NCBI GenBank assembly: GCA_023248635.1
Contig: JAHFED010000016.1
Span: forward strand, 69,539 to 105,716
DNA from: Myxococcales bacterium
Lineage (GTDB): Bacteria; Myxococcota; UBA727; VGSZ01
Direction: 5' to 3'
DNA: 36,178 nucleotides
Shown: positions 16,039 through 23,545 of the stretch, one piece after another
Layout: each line of letters begins with the position of its first letter
Position numbering within the stretch: the stretch's first letter is position 1
Translations under genes and position numbers: made by a program
Notes under the pieces: model-generated
What the model saw: the letters and a program-made list of their open reading frames with translations, nothing else
What the model was told of the DNA's origin: nothing
Databases searched by the model: none

Positions 16039-18786
16039 TCACTCCGCAGCGGCAACAGAGGAAACAGACGCAGCGGCCGAGGAGTGGGCGGCGTCGATGG
16101 CACAGAGGGCCTGCAAGCAGGCTTGCCATTCACCGTCGGCGATGGAGGCCGACATTTCTTCGAGCAGGGGACGCACGAGATCGGTGAAAGCCCGGTCTTC
16201 GACGGCGAGGTCGCGCACGATCTGCACGACGCGACGCTTGGCCACCGACGACGAAATGCGCCGGAACGCTCCGTCTTCTTTGGCTTCCATGCAACGGCCC
16301 GGCGGCAGCGCGAACATCACGCGACGCAAGAACCAGCGCAGAGCGTCGTCGTCGGCGAAGCGATCGGAGAGATCGAGCACGGAATTCTTCGGCTTCCACG
16401 TCGACGGAAAAGAGCGGGGCCGGTGTTTCTCCCAGAGCAAGCGCACGGCAAACAGGCGCACCTCGCGGTCCGCCGTCGTCATCAGCCACGCCAAACGTTC
16501 CTGGCCCCCCAGCGTCTTGTAGTGGCGACGAATGAGCTCCATCCCCGCTTCGCGCACGGGACGTCGGCGGGACTCGGTGAGCGGGAACACCACCTGCGGC
16601 AGCAATTCGTCGACGGTGGCCGTGCAGGCAGGATCGGACGCGGGATCGCCAGCCTTGAGCATGGCCTCGAGAGCCAAGCGGCGGACTTCGACGGCGTCGG
16701 TGTCCACGATCTCCCCGAGGCGGGCCATGGCATTCCAGCGGCGCAGCTCGACCTTGGCGATGGCGACGGCGAACTTGCGCACGTCTTCGCGGTTGTCGCG
16801 CAGGCCAGGCCACAAGCGCTCGATGGAGTAGGCCTCGCGCTTGAGCTGCGGCTTGAGGCCGATGAGCTTGGCCTCGGGCTGCTGCTCACCGATCTCGGGG
16901 TGATGACAGCGCAAGAAGGTCTGCGCGAATTTCCGCAGCAGCTCCGCTTCCGTCGACGACAACGCCATCTCGAAGAGCCGGGCTTCGCCCTTTTTCTTGT
17001 CGCCGTCTTCGGAGCCTTCTTGGCCGCCCGGCCCGAGGGCACAAAACTCCGCGGGGCCCATGCTCTCGAGCAGGGTGCGGTTGGCGAACTCCTGCAGCGT
17101 GGTGTCTTTGCGTTTGGCCAGAGCCAACAACCAGGGAATCCCGAGCTGCTTCGGATTCACCAGGTGCTTGTTGGCGAGGATCGAGAGCGCGGGCTCTTGC
17201 AGCACGCGATCGAAGAGCATGCCCTTGACGCGTTCGACGTCGAGACCAGGGAAGCTCTTGGCCTCGCCCAACCAGCCGCCGATCTCGCTGGTGATCTGGT
17301 GGTCTTTGCGCCGCACCATGAGGTCGAGCAACCAGTCGGCGCCGATCTCCTCGGCTCCTTTGCGATCGGCAGCGATCTTCTTGAAGGCGGCAACCGCTTC
17401 GGTCGGAAGGTTGTAGTCGTCCTCGATGCGATCGTCGTCGAGCACGCGCTTCCACAGCGCCGCCGACAGCTGGTGCTTCTTGTCGAGCTTCAAGAAGAGC
17501 TCATGACCGCCGTCGTCGTCGTCGTAGGCGAGGTCGACGATGAGCGCATCACCCAGCTCGTTGGGGGAGAAGGCCTCGAGCAGGGATTTTTCGGCGAAGG
17601 TCTTGAGGGTGTGGACGGCGAGCATGTTCTTCAGCAGCGCCGGACCGAGGTCGCGCGGCTTTTGGACCGTGAGAATGTCCTTGGCGAGGTCGTGCACCTC
17701 TTTGGCGGAGCTGCGCTTGGCGAAGTCGACCAAAGTCGCTGGGGCAATGTCTTTGGCGTTGGCGCGGGCCAGTTCGACGGCGAAGGCGCGGGCGTCTTTG
17801 GCCTTGCTCAACAAGAGCCGCAGGGCGGGTTGGAAGAGGCCGAGGTTGGCGAGCTGGGCATGGGCAAAGGTCGGCGACTTCCGGGCGATCTCGACGAAGA
17901 TCTCGTGGCGCGCTTCGTTGTCGTCGGCGATGAGGGTCTTGACCCACGAGGGTGCGGGCTCCTTGGCCGCGTCGGCGTGGAGCTTCTTGAGCGCGGCCCA
18001 GGCTTGCTTGACGGTGTAGGTGAGGCCGCAACCCTGCACGATGAGCAGCAGAGGCTCGGGCTTCAGCTTCCACGACTCAAAGAGGGCTGCAGGGATCCGA
18101 TGGCTCTTGGCCGCAAAGCTCGAAGTGATGTTTCCGAGGGCGACGCAGTGCTTGTTGCCGGTGCGCAAGCAGAGCTCGGCGGCCCACCAGGGATAGAGCT
18201 CGGGCGCGGCCCGTCCGAGATCGCGCAGGAACCGCCAGGCGCGCCTCTGGAGGTACGTTCGCGTGGCTGGCGACGGCGACGTGTGCTCGGAGCTGACCTT
18301 GCCGTTGACGAGGGCCCAGGTCACCGCGTCGAGCTGATCTTCCGCCAGCTTCGCGATGCGCTTGACCGCGGCGTAGAAGCCGATCTTCCACTCAACCTCG
18401 CCGATGCAGCGCAGGGCCATGGCGCGGCCCGTTGCTCCACCGTTGAGGTAGAGGTCGGTGACGATGTCGGCGGTGGCAAAACGGGGTGGCAGCGGCGCCT
18501 TTTGCGTCAGGAACTTCCGCCACACATCCGTCGACGCTTTGATGCGGGCCTGCTTGCTGCGTTTGCGCCTCGCGGCGTTGAGCTGGTTGACCAGATCGTT
18601 GGTGCGCATCGTGCCCGCGGGAGGATCTTTGAGCGGCGGGTCGGGCTCGTCGAGGAAGCGCTGCAGCAAAGCCGGCGCATTGGGATCGCTCGAGCGCAGC
18701 GCGCGTTCAACGTCGCTGAGGCGCAGGCCCGCGGGCTCACCCTCGTTGCTCTCAGTGCCGGTGTCGTCGTTGTCGAGCTCCGTCAC
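16039..18786 (-). CDS. alpha-solenoid protein of the WGR/HEAT/SWIM retron operon
   Basis: A 915-aa, largely helical protein. It starts with GTG at 18786, nine nt after the WGR gene stop, with AGGTGA as ribosome site, so the two are translationally coupled. The first 75 residues are acidic and probably flexible, followed by a basic AARRKRSKQARIK stretch. TYLQRRAWRFLRDLGR (about 176-191) and the following YPWWAAELCLR form a helical signature that I associate with proteins found beside WGR domains. HEAT-like helices continue to the C-terminus (for example REDVRKFAVAIAKVELRRW, VRRLALEAMLKAGD). No catalytic motif is seen. It sits between the WGR protein and the WD40-HEAT giant and presumably forms a complex with them. 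Confidence 0.8.
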   Translation of the reverse strand: MTELDNDDTGTESNEGEPAGLRLSDVERALRSSDPNAPALLQRFLDEPDPPLKDPPAGTMRTNDLVNQLNAARRKRSKQARIKASTDVWRKFLTQKAPLPPRFATADIVTDLYLNGGATGRAMALRCIGEVEWKIGFYAAVKRIAKLAEDQLDAVTWALVNGKVSSEHTSPSPATRTYLQRRAWRFLRDLGRAAPELYPWWAAELCLRTGNKHCVALGNITSSFAAKSHRIPAALFESWKLKPEPLLLIVQGCGLTYTVKQAWAALKKLHADAAKEPAPSWVKTLIADDNEARHEIFVEIARKSPTFAHAQLANLGLFQPALRLLLSKAKDARAFAVELARANAKDIAPATLVDFAKRSSAKEVHDLAKDILTVQKPRDLGPALLKNMLAVHTLKTFAEKSLLEAFSPNELGDALIVDLAYDDDDGGHELFLKLDKKHQLSAALWKRVLDDDRIEDDYNLPTEAVAAFKKIAADRKGAEEIGADWLLDLMVRRKDHQITSEIGGWLGEAKSFPGLDVERVKGMLFDRVLQEPALSILANKHLVNPKQLGIPWLLALAKRKDTTLQEFANRTLLESMGPAEFCALGPGGQEGSEDGDKKKGEARLFEMALSSTEAELLRKFAQTFLRCHHPEIGEQQPEAKLIGLKPQLKREAYSIERLWPGLRDNREDVRKFAVAIAKVELRRWNAMARLGEIVDTDAVEVRRLALEAMLKAGDPASDPACTATVDELLPQVVFPLTESRRRPVREAGMELIRRHYKTLGGQERLAWLMTTADREVRLFAVRLLWEKHRPRSFPSTWKPKNSVLDLSDRFADDDALRWFLRRVMFALPPGRCMEAKEDGAFRRISSSVAKRRVVQIVRDLAVEDRAFTDLVRPLLEEMSASIADGEWQACLQALCAIDAAHSSAAASVSSVAAAE

Positions 18787-18795
18787 GGGATCACC

Positions 18796-19647
18796 TCAAG
18801 CAGCGAACAGGGTCGTGCGACGGGCGACGACGGCGTCGCCGTTGTCCATCGCCGTGAGCCATTTCTGCAGCCCGCCCGACTTGGCGGCACCTGCCTCGAC
18901 GAAGGGGCACACCTTGGCAAAGCGAGCGGCAGCGGCATCGTCGTCGGCGCCACTGTCGCAGAGCGCGAGGCCCGCGCGCAGCGCCAGCTCGTCGTCGCCC
19001 AAGGTCAGAGCGATCTCCGTCAACGTCGTGATGGCCTTGGCGCAGGGGCCCGCCGGCTTCTTTCCCCAGCGGGCCAACGCGCGCGCGAAAGCCGCGGCTG
19101 GCAACTCGGCGCACAGCGAGAGCACGAAGGAGAGAGGCAATGAAGGCTTGCTGGTCACGGCGTCGACGACGGCGTCGAAGGCGGTGGCGAGCTCCTCGTG
19201 GGCGCTGAGATCGACGCCGCAGATTCGGTGCAGCGCGCGGCGGGCTTCTTTGGCGGCGCGGGCGCGGCGCCATGAGCGACCCGTGGTCGAGCGGGCCAGA
19301 GCCTTGAGCGACGTCGACGCCGCCCTGATCAGCGCGGGATCGAAGCAGGCAGCGATGGTCAGGCGCGGGGGCAGGGTGAGCTTCGGCGATGCGGCTTCGG
19401 CGCCCTTCTTGCCGACCGTGGCTGGGGCAGCGGCGCCGTCGACGACGACCTCGGCGTAGCCCTCTTTGAGCTTCTCGGCGATCTTCTTCTGCATCTCGGC
19501 TTCGGCGTCGGCCTCGTCGTCGAATTCCTTTTCCTTGCGCTGGCCGTCGCTGCCGAGCCTGCCGAACACGATGGTGAAGACGCCGCCGTCGACCCTGCAG
19601 GTCCAGAACTTGGCGCTGCCTCCCCCGACGAATTCGAAGCGACGCAT
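18796..19647 (-). CDS. WGR-domain protein, first gene of the retron operon
   Basis: A 283-aa protein. The N-terminus (about 1-67) is a WGR domain: MRRFEFVGGGSAKFW, then FTIVFGRLGSDGQ and the helix with EMQKKIAEKLKEGY. WGR domains occur in poly(ADP-ribose) polymerases, MolR-type proteins and DNA ligases and contact nucleic acid. The remaining 200 residues are helical and Ala/Leu-rich, without a recognised fold. I chose the ATG at 19647, where GGAGA precedes by about 5 nt and the WGR motif begins at once. The frame is open to 19827 and the stretch just upstream also looks helical, so a longer form cannot be excluded. It heads the minus-strand gene series that ends in the retron. Confidence 0.85.
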   Translation of the reverse strand: MRRFEFVGGGSAKFWTCRVDGGVFTIVFGRLGSDGQRKEKEFDDEADAEAEMQKKIAEKLKEGYAEVVVDGAAAPATVGKKGAEAASPKLTLPPRLTIAACFDPALIRAASTSLKALARSTTGRSWRRARAAKEARRALHRICGVDLSAHEELATAFDAVVDAVTSKPSLPLSFVLSLCAELPAAAFARALARWGKKPAGPCAKAITTLTEIALTLGDDELALRAGLALCDSGADDDAAAARFAKVCPFVEAGAAKSGGLQKWLTAMDNGDAVVARRTTLFAA

Positions 19648-19823
19648 GACATCTCCGATCGCACGTGCCCGACGCGCAGCGTCTTCAGCCAGCAAGAAGG
19701 CGACGAGTCGCGCATCCAGACGATCGAAGTCAAGCGTGCCGACGCAGGCCTCTGGTGCTCGCGTCACGTTGGCGTTGTCACGCGACCACAGCCATCGATC
19801 TCGAATGCAGCAGGCGTCGGCGC

Positions 19824-20100
19824 TCAAGACAAATCGACAACCACAGCTGGGTGGTCAGAGGCAGAGCCCAAGCTCGAGCACGGCTGCGTCGACCACACAG
19901 CGCGGCGAGGGTCGACGACGAAACCGTCTTCGCCTTGCCCTCGTCGTGGGCTTGCCGGTGCCGGAGCTCTGGTGATCGGGGGAAGAGCCATCGACGACGG
20001 GAACCAACACCGCGTCGGCCTTGCAGCGGCGGCAGCGGATCTCGATGCCGCGGCGGTCGGCGCCGAAGGCAAGGCCGACGGGCACCGAGACCTTGGCGTT
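19824..20100 (-). pseudogene. possible gene remnant cut by the 158-bp repeat
   Basis: On the minus strand, protein-like sequence begins directly at the edge of the repeat element: KVSVPVGLAFGADRRG, then a CRRCKADAVLVPV zinc-ribbon-like piece. About 30 residues later the plausible reading moves to another frame (GEDGFVVDPRRAVWSTQPCS...HPAVVVDLS). This looks like a small protein that lost its 5' end to the repeat and has a frameshift, or simply a chance open stretch. There is no credible start codon or ribosome site. Confidence 0.3.
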
Positions 20101-20102
20101 TA

Positions 20103-20260
20103 ATCCCAGAGATCAGTTGAATCTGCATCTTCGGGAGCGGAGCGACCACGGATGGGGAGGGCCCCGTCGGCGACTTGCTCGACGACGGGAGGGGGCGCAG
20201 CCCCCTTTGAAACACAATCCCTGGGTTCAGTTGAGTACAAACTCAACTGAATCCAGGGAT
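20103..20260. repeat. 158-bp structured repeat, single copy
   Basis: This unit recurs, nearly identical and of the same length, in tandem at 35712-36178. Its ends are imperfect inverted repeats: TAATCCC-N6-CAGTTGA on the left against the complement of TCAACTG-N6-GGGATTA on the right. Inside are three hairpins: CCCGTCG/CGACGGG, GGGGGC/GCCCCC, and a 13-of-14-bp stem around GTTGAGT-ACAA-ACTCAAC near the right end. The size, terminal repeats and lack of coding capacity fit a MITE-like or REP-like non-autonomous element. No transposase is present in the window. Confidence 0.85.
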
Positions 20261-20415
20261 TAGGCAGCCGCAGCGACAGCGCAGGTCGCTCCTTGGCAGA
20301 TGGGTGCCAACATTTTGGGTGGCAACCGGCCCGAAGCTCTGCACGCGCTCTCTCCGAACCGAGGGGTCGCTCTTGGTGACGCCGAACCTCCGCGACCCAG
20401 CCCAACAGTGATGAT
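20261..20415. other. intergenic stretch before the Fur box
   Basis: This stretch lies between the 158-bp repeat and the Fur box. I see no gene, RNA fold or strong promoter in it. Short imperfect direct repeats of GGGTG-CCAAC type occur near 20304-20332. Confidence 0.4.
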
Positions 20416-20434
20416 GACATTGATAATCGTTATC
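20416..20434 (+). promoter_or_regulatory. Fur box upstream of the iron/haem operon
   Basis: GACATTGATAATCGTTATC matches 16 of 19 positions of the classical Fur consensus and lies in an AT-rich island within otherwise GC-rich DNA. It is 136 nt before the ATG at 20571. Control by the ferric uptake regulator fits the EfeO/imelysin gene downstream. Confidence 0.75.
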
Positions 20435-20560
20435 GACAAATCCTCAAACCGTCGTCCACCGGCGCAAGCTGCAGACGTCGTCACGCCTGTGCCTGCGGCT
20501 GAGACCCAGCGGCGATCAGAGAGCCCAGAACCCTTGACCAGGTTGGGCGCAGGTGCTAGC

Positions 20561-20579
20561 AATATTGATAATGAAGATC
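20561..20579 (+). promoter_or_regulatory. second, weaker Fur-like box over the start codon
   Basis: AATATTGATAATGAAGATC matches 14 of 19 consensus positions and spans the ATG at 20571. It could be an additional Fur site blocking transcription or translation, or chance similarity caused by the AT-rich N-terminal codons. Confidence 0.4.
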
Positions 20580-21797
20580 AATTTCATATTCATCTCTTCG
20601 CTCGCCCTGGCCTGGGCCGCTTCGTGCCTCGACGCTCCCGTCCTCGAGCAGGATCCCCAGCGCCCCACCGTCGACGAAGACCCCACTGCTCGGCCTCTGC
20701 CCGGCATCAGCTCCACCCTGCAGCTCACCTTCGACAAAGGCGACGCCGCCTTCGAGGCGCGCTTTTTCCCCTCTCAGGGCCTGGGTCCCCTTTACATCCG
20801 CACGGCCTGCGCCTCCTGCCACGCAGGTGACGGCAAGGGCCCCGGCTTCGTGACCAAGATGGTGGTGCTCGATGACGATGGCGTTGCAGTTGCGGCGGCT
20901 CTCCCCTTTGGTGGCACCCAGCGGCCCTTCTTTCAGACTCCGGCCACCCAGCCCCTCTCTGCTCCCGTGGTTGATGGTTTGGTGCTCTCGACGCGCATGG
21001 GCCCGGCGGTCTTTGGGCGTGGCTATGTCGAGGCGGTGGCCGAGAGCGAGCTGCAGCGCGTGGCGGAAGAACAGGCCGCCCGAGGTGACGGCATCAGCGG
21101 TCGCATTCATCGCGTGACCTACAACAGCAAGTCCAATCCTGATTCGACCTTCAACAACCATACGGAAGGCCAAGCTGGTCTGGTCGGTCGCTTCGGCCTG
21201 AAGGGTCGCATCGCCTCCGTCGACGAATTCGTTGCTGATGCTCTGCAGGGTGACATCGGCATCACCAGCCCCCTGCGTCCCACCGAGCTGCCGAATCCCG
21301 ATGGCGCGCTGGACGATGCCAAGGCCGGCGTCGACGTCGACGCTGACTTTGTGAACACCGTGGGCACCTACATCCGCTTGCTCGAGATCCCGCGGCGGAC
21401 GTTTCGTGACCAAGAGGCCGGGGCCGAGCTCTTCGCCCGCGTCGACTGCGCCGTCTGCCACGTGCCGAGTCTGCGCACCGATCCTGAATATCCGCTGGCT
21501 CCCCTCGCCGACGTCGACGCTCCGATTTTCTCGGACTTGTTGTTGCACGACATGGGCGAAGCGCTCAGCGACTCCTTCGTCGAAGGCGATGCCTCGGGCG
21601 CGGAGTGGAAGACGCCGCCCCTGATTGGAATTCGCTTCTTCGACGGCTGGCTGCATGACAACCGCGCCTCCACCGTCGACGAGGCCATCGAGTTTCACGC
21701 CTCCGTCGGCTCGGAGGCCAATGCCGCCGTCGACCTGTACCACCAACTCAGTGAGGACGAGCGCGCGTTGCTCGTCTCTTACGTCGAGAGTCTGTGA
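20571..21797 (+). CDS. di-haem oxidoreductase family lipoprotein
   Basis: A 408-aa envelope protein of the di-haem oxidoreductase (DHOR, DUF1111, 'thiol oxidoreductase-like') family. From the ATG at 20571 the N-terminus is a lipoprotein signal with lipobox AASC (Cys19). Two CxxCH haem c motifs are present: CASCH at residues 80-84 and CAVCH at 293-297. In between are family features such as RMGPAVFGRGYVEAV and GRFGLKG, and near the end are LLLHDMG and TPPLIG. A GTG at 20553 would give a longer form, but without a better ribosome site. Family members are usually paired with imelysins in iron-responsive operons, as here. The likely role is periplasmic electron transfer linked to iron or haem handling; the precise reaction is unknown. 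Confidence 0.85.
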   Translation: MKINFIFISSLALAWAASCLDAPVLEQDPQRPTVDEDPTARPLPGISSTLQLTFDKGDAAFEARFFPSQGLGPLYIRTACASCHAGDGKGPGFVTKMVVLDDDGVAVAAALPFGGTQRPFFQTPATQPLSAPVVDGLVLSTRMGPAVFGRGYVEAVAESELQRVAEEQAARGDGISGRIHRVTYNSKSNPDSTFNNHTEGQAGLVGRFGLKGRIASVDEFVADALQGDIGITSPLRPTELPNPDGALDDAKAGVDVDADFVNTVGTYIRLLEIPRRTFRDQEAGAELFARVDCAVCHVPSLRTDPEYPLAPLADVDAPIFSDLLLHDMGEALSDSFVEGDASGAEWKTPPLIGIRFFDGWLHDNRASTVDEAIEFHASVGSEANAAVDLYHQLSEDERALLVSYVESL

Positions 21798-21833
21798 GCT
21801 CCGCGTCACCGATCACACCGCTCGAGGATTGTC

Positions 21834-22895
21834 ATGAATAAGATCGCTGTAGTTATCTGTTTCTCATCTCTTGGATTGACTGGGTGCCCAGCCAACAATC
21901 CAGTCATCGACGACGACGGCTCCGCCGCCGCGAAAGAAGGGGTGAAGAGCTACGTCAACGCCGAGCTGACTTCCTTGAACGTGGCCACGACATCGCTGCA
22001 AGCCTTGGCTCCTGCTGCCGACGCCGACGGATGGAACGCCTCCGACGACGCCGCCGCTGTCGCCGGCATGAGGCTGCGGTGGACCAACGCCCGCGTCAGC
22101 TACGAGCGGGTCGAGGGCGCCATCGCCGTGCTCTTCCCCGGGCTCGACGCATCCACCGATGAGCGCTGGGATGGCTTCATCGGCGACGCCGCCGACGCCA
22201 ACCTCTTCGACGACGTCGGCGTCACCGGTGTTCATGGCATCGAGCGCATCCTCTTTTCCGACGTGGTGCCGGGCTTCGTGCAGACCTTCGAGCAAGGCGT
22301 CGGCGACGGGTTCACGCCCTCGCGCTACACGCCTCCCGCGTTCCCCGCGACGCTGAGTGAGGCCGAGGACTTCAAGACCAAGCTCGGCCAGCGCCTCGTC
22401 ACCGACACTGCCATCATGAAAGACGAATTCGGCGTCGTCGACCTGGCGCTCGAAGCAGCCTTCCGTGGCGTGCTCGGATCGATGGAAGAGCAAGCCGAGA
22501 AGGTGAACCTCGCGGGCACCGGCGAAGACGAGAGCCGCTACGCCCAACACACCCTCGGCGACATGCGCGCCAACCTCGAAGGCGGCCTGGCCATTTTTCA
22601 GACCTTCGAAGGGATGTTCGCGGCCAAGGGCGAAGAGGGACAGGCCAGCTACGACGAGATCCACGCGGCCTTCGAGCGCGTCGCGGCGACCTACGACGCC
22701 ATCGACGGCGACGCGATCCCAGCGGTTCCTGCGACGTGGAACCCCGCTGCGCCCTCCGCCGACGACCAAGCGAGCCCCTACGGGTCCCTCTTCCTCTTCC
22801 TCGCCGACGAGACCGACTTCAGCAAAGAGAGCTCTTTCGTCAGCGTCTTTGAGCGCGGTGCTGCATTGCTCGAGATCCCCGAGCTGGCCGAATAG
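21834..22895 (+). CDS. EfeO/imelysin-family iron-uptake lipoprotein
   Basis: A 353-aa lipoprotein. The signal peptide ends in lipobox LTGC (Cys18). The imelysin (peptidase M75-like) domain fills the rest and carries the diagnostic GxHxxE motif as GVHGIE at residues 132-137. Its helical bundle segments include MRLRWTNARVSYERVEGAI early in the domain and LGDMRANLEGGLAIFQTFEG later. In EfeO-type proteins GxHxxE binds metal during ferrous/ferric iron uptake; classical peptidase activity is doubtful. It lies 36 nt after the di-haem gene and overlaps the next gene by one nt (TAGTG), so the three form an operon under the upstream Fur box. No EfeU permease or EfeB peroxidase is seen nearby. Confidence 0.87.
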   Translation: MNKIAVVICFSSLGLTGCPANNPVIDDDGSAAAKEGVKSYVNAELTSLNVATTSLQALAPAADADGWNASDDAAAVAGMRLRWTNARVSYERVEGAIAVLFPGLDASTDERWDGFIGDAADANLFDDVGVTGVHGIERILFSDVVPGFVQTFEQGVGDGFTPSRYTPPAFPATLSEAEDFKTKLGQRLVTDTAIMKDEFGVVDLALEAAFRGVLGSMEEQAEKVNLAGTGEDESRYAQHTLGDMRANLEGGLAIFQTFEGMFAAKGEEGQASYDEIHAAFERVAATYDAIDGDAIPAVPATWNPAAPSADDQASPYGSLFLFLADETDFSKESSFVSVFERGAALLEIPELAE

Positions 22896-23482
22896 TGCGC
22901 CACTTCGTCGTCGTCGTTGTCGCTGCTGGGTTGGGGGGCTGTCCCTTCCTCCCTGATCATGAGCTCGGCGACCAGGGAGCACCCGAGCGTCTCATCGCCT
23001 TCGCGAGCGACTTCGAGGGTTATCGCTCCTGGCCCCACGTCGTGGTCGGCACCGGGCCCATCGAAGGCGGCCACAACCTCGACGCGCCGCGCACCGTTTT
23101 CGTCAACGCGCTGCCCGACGACGATGCCCTCACCTGGCCGGTGGGCACCGTGATCGTCAAAGAGGGATCGGGACAAGAGGTCGAAGGCGGCACTGGCACC
23201 CAGACCCACGCCATGGTCAAGCGCGGAGGCAACTTCAACGTCGACGGCGCCTTGGGTTGGGAGTGGTTCGAGATCCAAAGCAACGGCGACGCCGTCGTCA
23301 TCGTGTGGCGCGGCGAGCATCCGCCCGACGGCGAAGGCTATGGCTGCATCTCAGGCGTCTGCGTCCCGTCCTCGTTCGGCGAATGCAACGCGTGTCATGC
23401 TGGCGCCCGCGGCAACGACTTCGTCAGCTCCTCGCAGCTCCAGCTGGGCCGCTTCGACGCGTCCCTCCTCTTGCCGCGCTGA
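22895..23482 (+). CDS. cytochrome P460-like haem lipoprotein
   Basis: A 195-aa protein starting with GTG that shares its first base with the preceding stop (TAGTG). The N-terminus MRHFVVVVVAAGLGGC is a lipoprotein signal with lipobox GLGGC. The body resembles the cytochrome P460 family: a W-PVGTVIVKEGS strand, a WEWFEIQSNGD strand, and a single C-terminal CxxCH (CNACH, 164-168) followed by a D-F segment. P460 proteins are small periplasmic c-type haem proteins with a modified haem; whether this one has the crosslinking residue cannot be judged by eye. It completes the Fur-associated operon with the di-haem oxidoreductase and imelysin, probably as an electron carrier. Confidence 0.75.
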   Translation: MRHFVVVVVAAGLGGCPFLPDHELGDQGAPERLIAFASDFEGYRSWPHVVVGTGPIEGGHNLDAPRTVFVNALPDDDALTWPVGTVIVKEGSGQEVEGGTGTQTHAMVKRGGNFNVDGALGWEWFEIQSNGDAVVIVWRGEHPPDGEGYGCISGVCVPSSFGECNACHAGARGNDFVSSSQLQLGRFDASLLLPR

Positions 23483-23545
23483 TTCGACGTCGAGCCACGA
23501 CTCGGCCGGGTTTTCTTTTGCGCGGCGACTGGGGAAGGATGCCCC

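Noticed and set aside
13321-19143. A 1940-aa open frame on the plus strand
   Set aside because: It is antisense to the WD40-HEAT, solenoid and WGR genes, which have coherent domains, coupled starts and ribosome sites. Long antisense frames are expected at this GC content.
23491-23520. Terminator after the P460-like gene
   Set aside because: There is a T-rich run, but the preceding stem is only about 4 bp, too weak to call.
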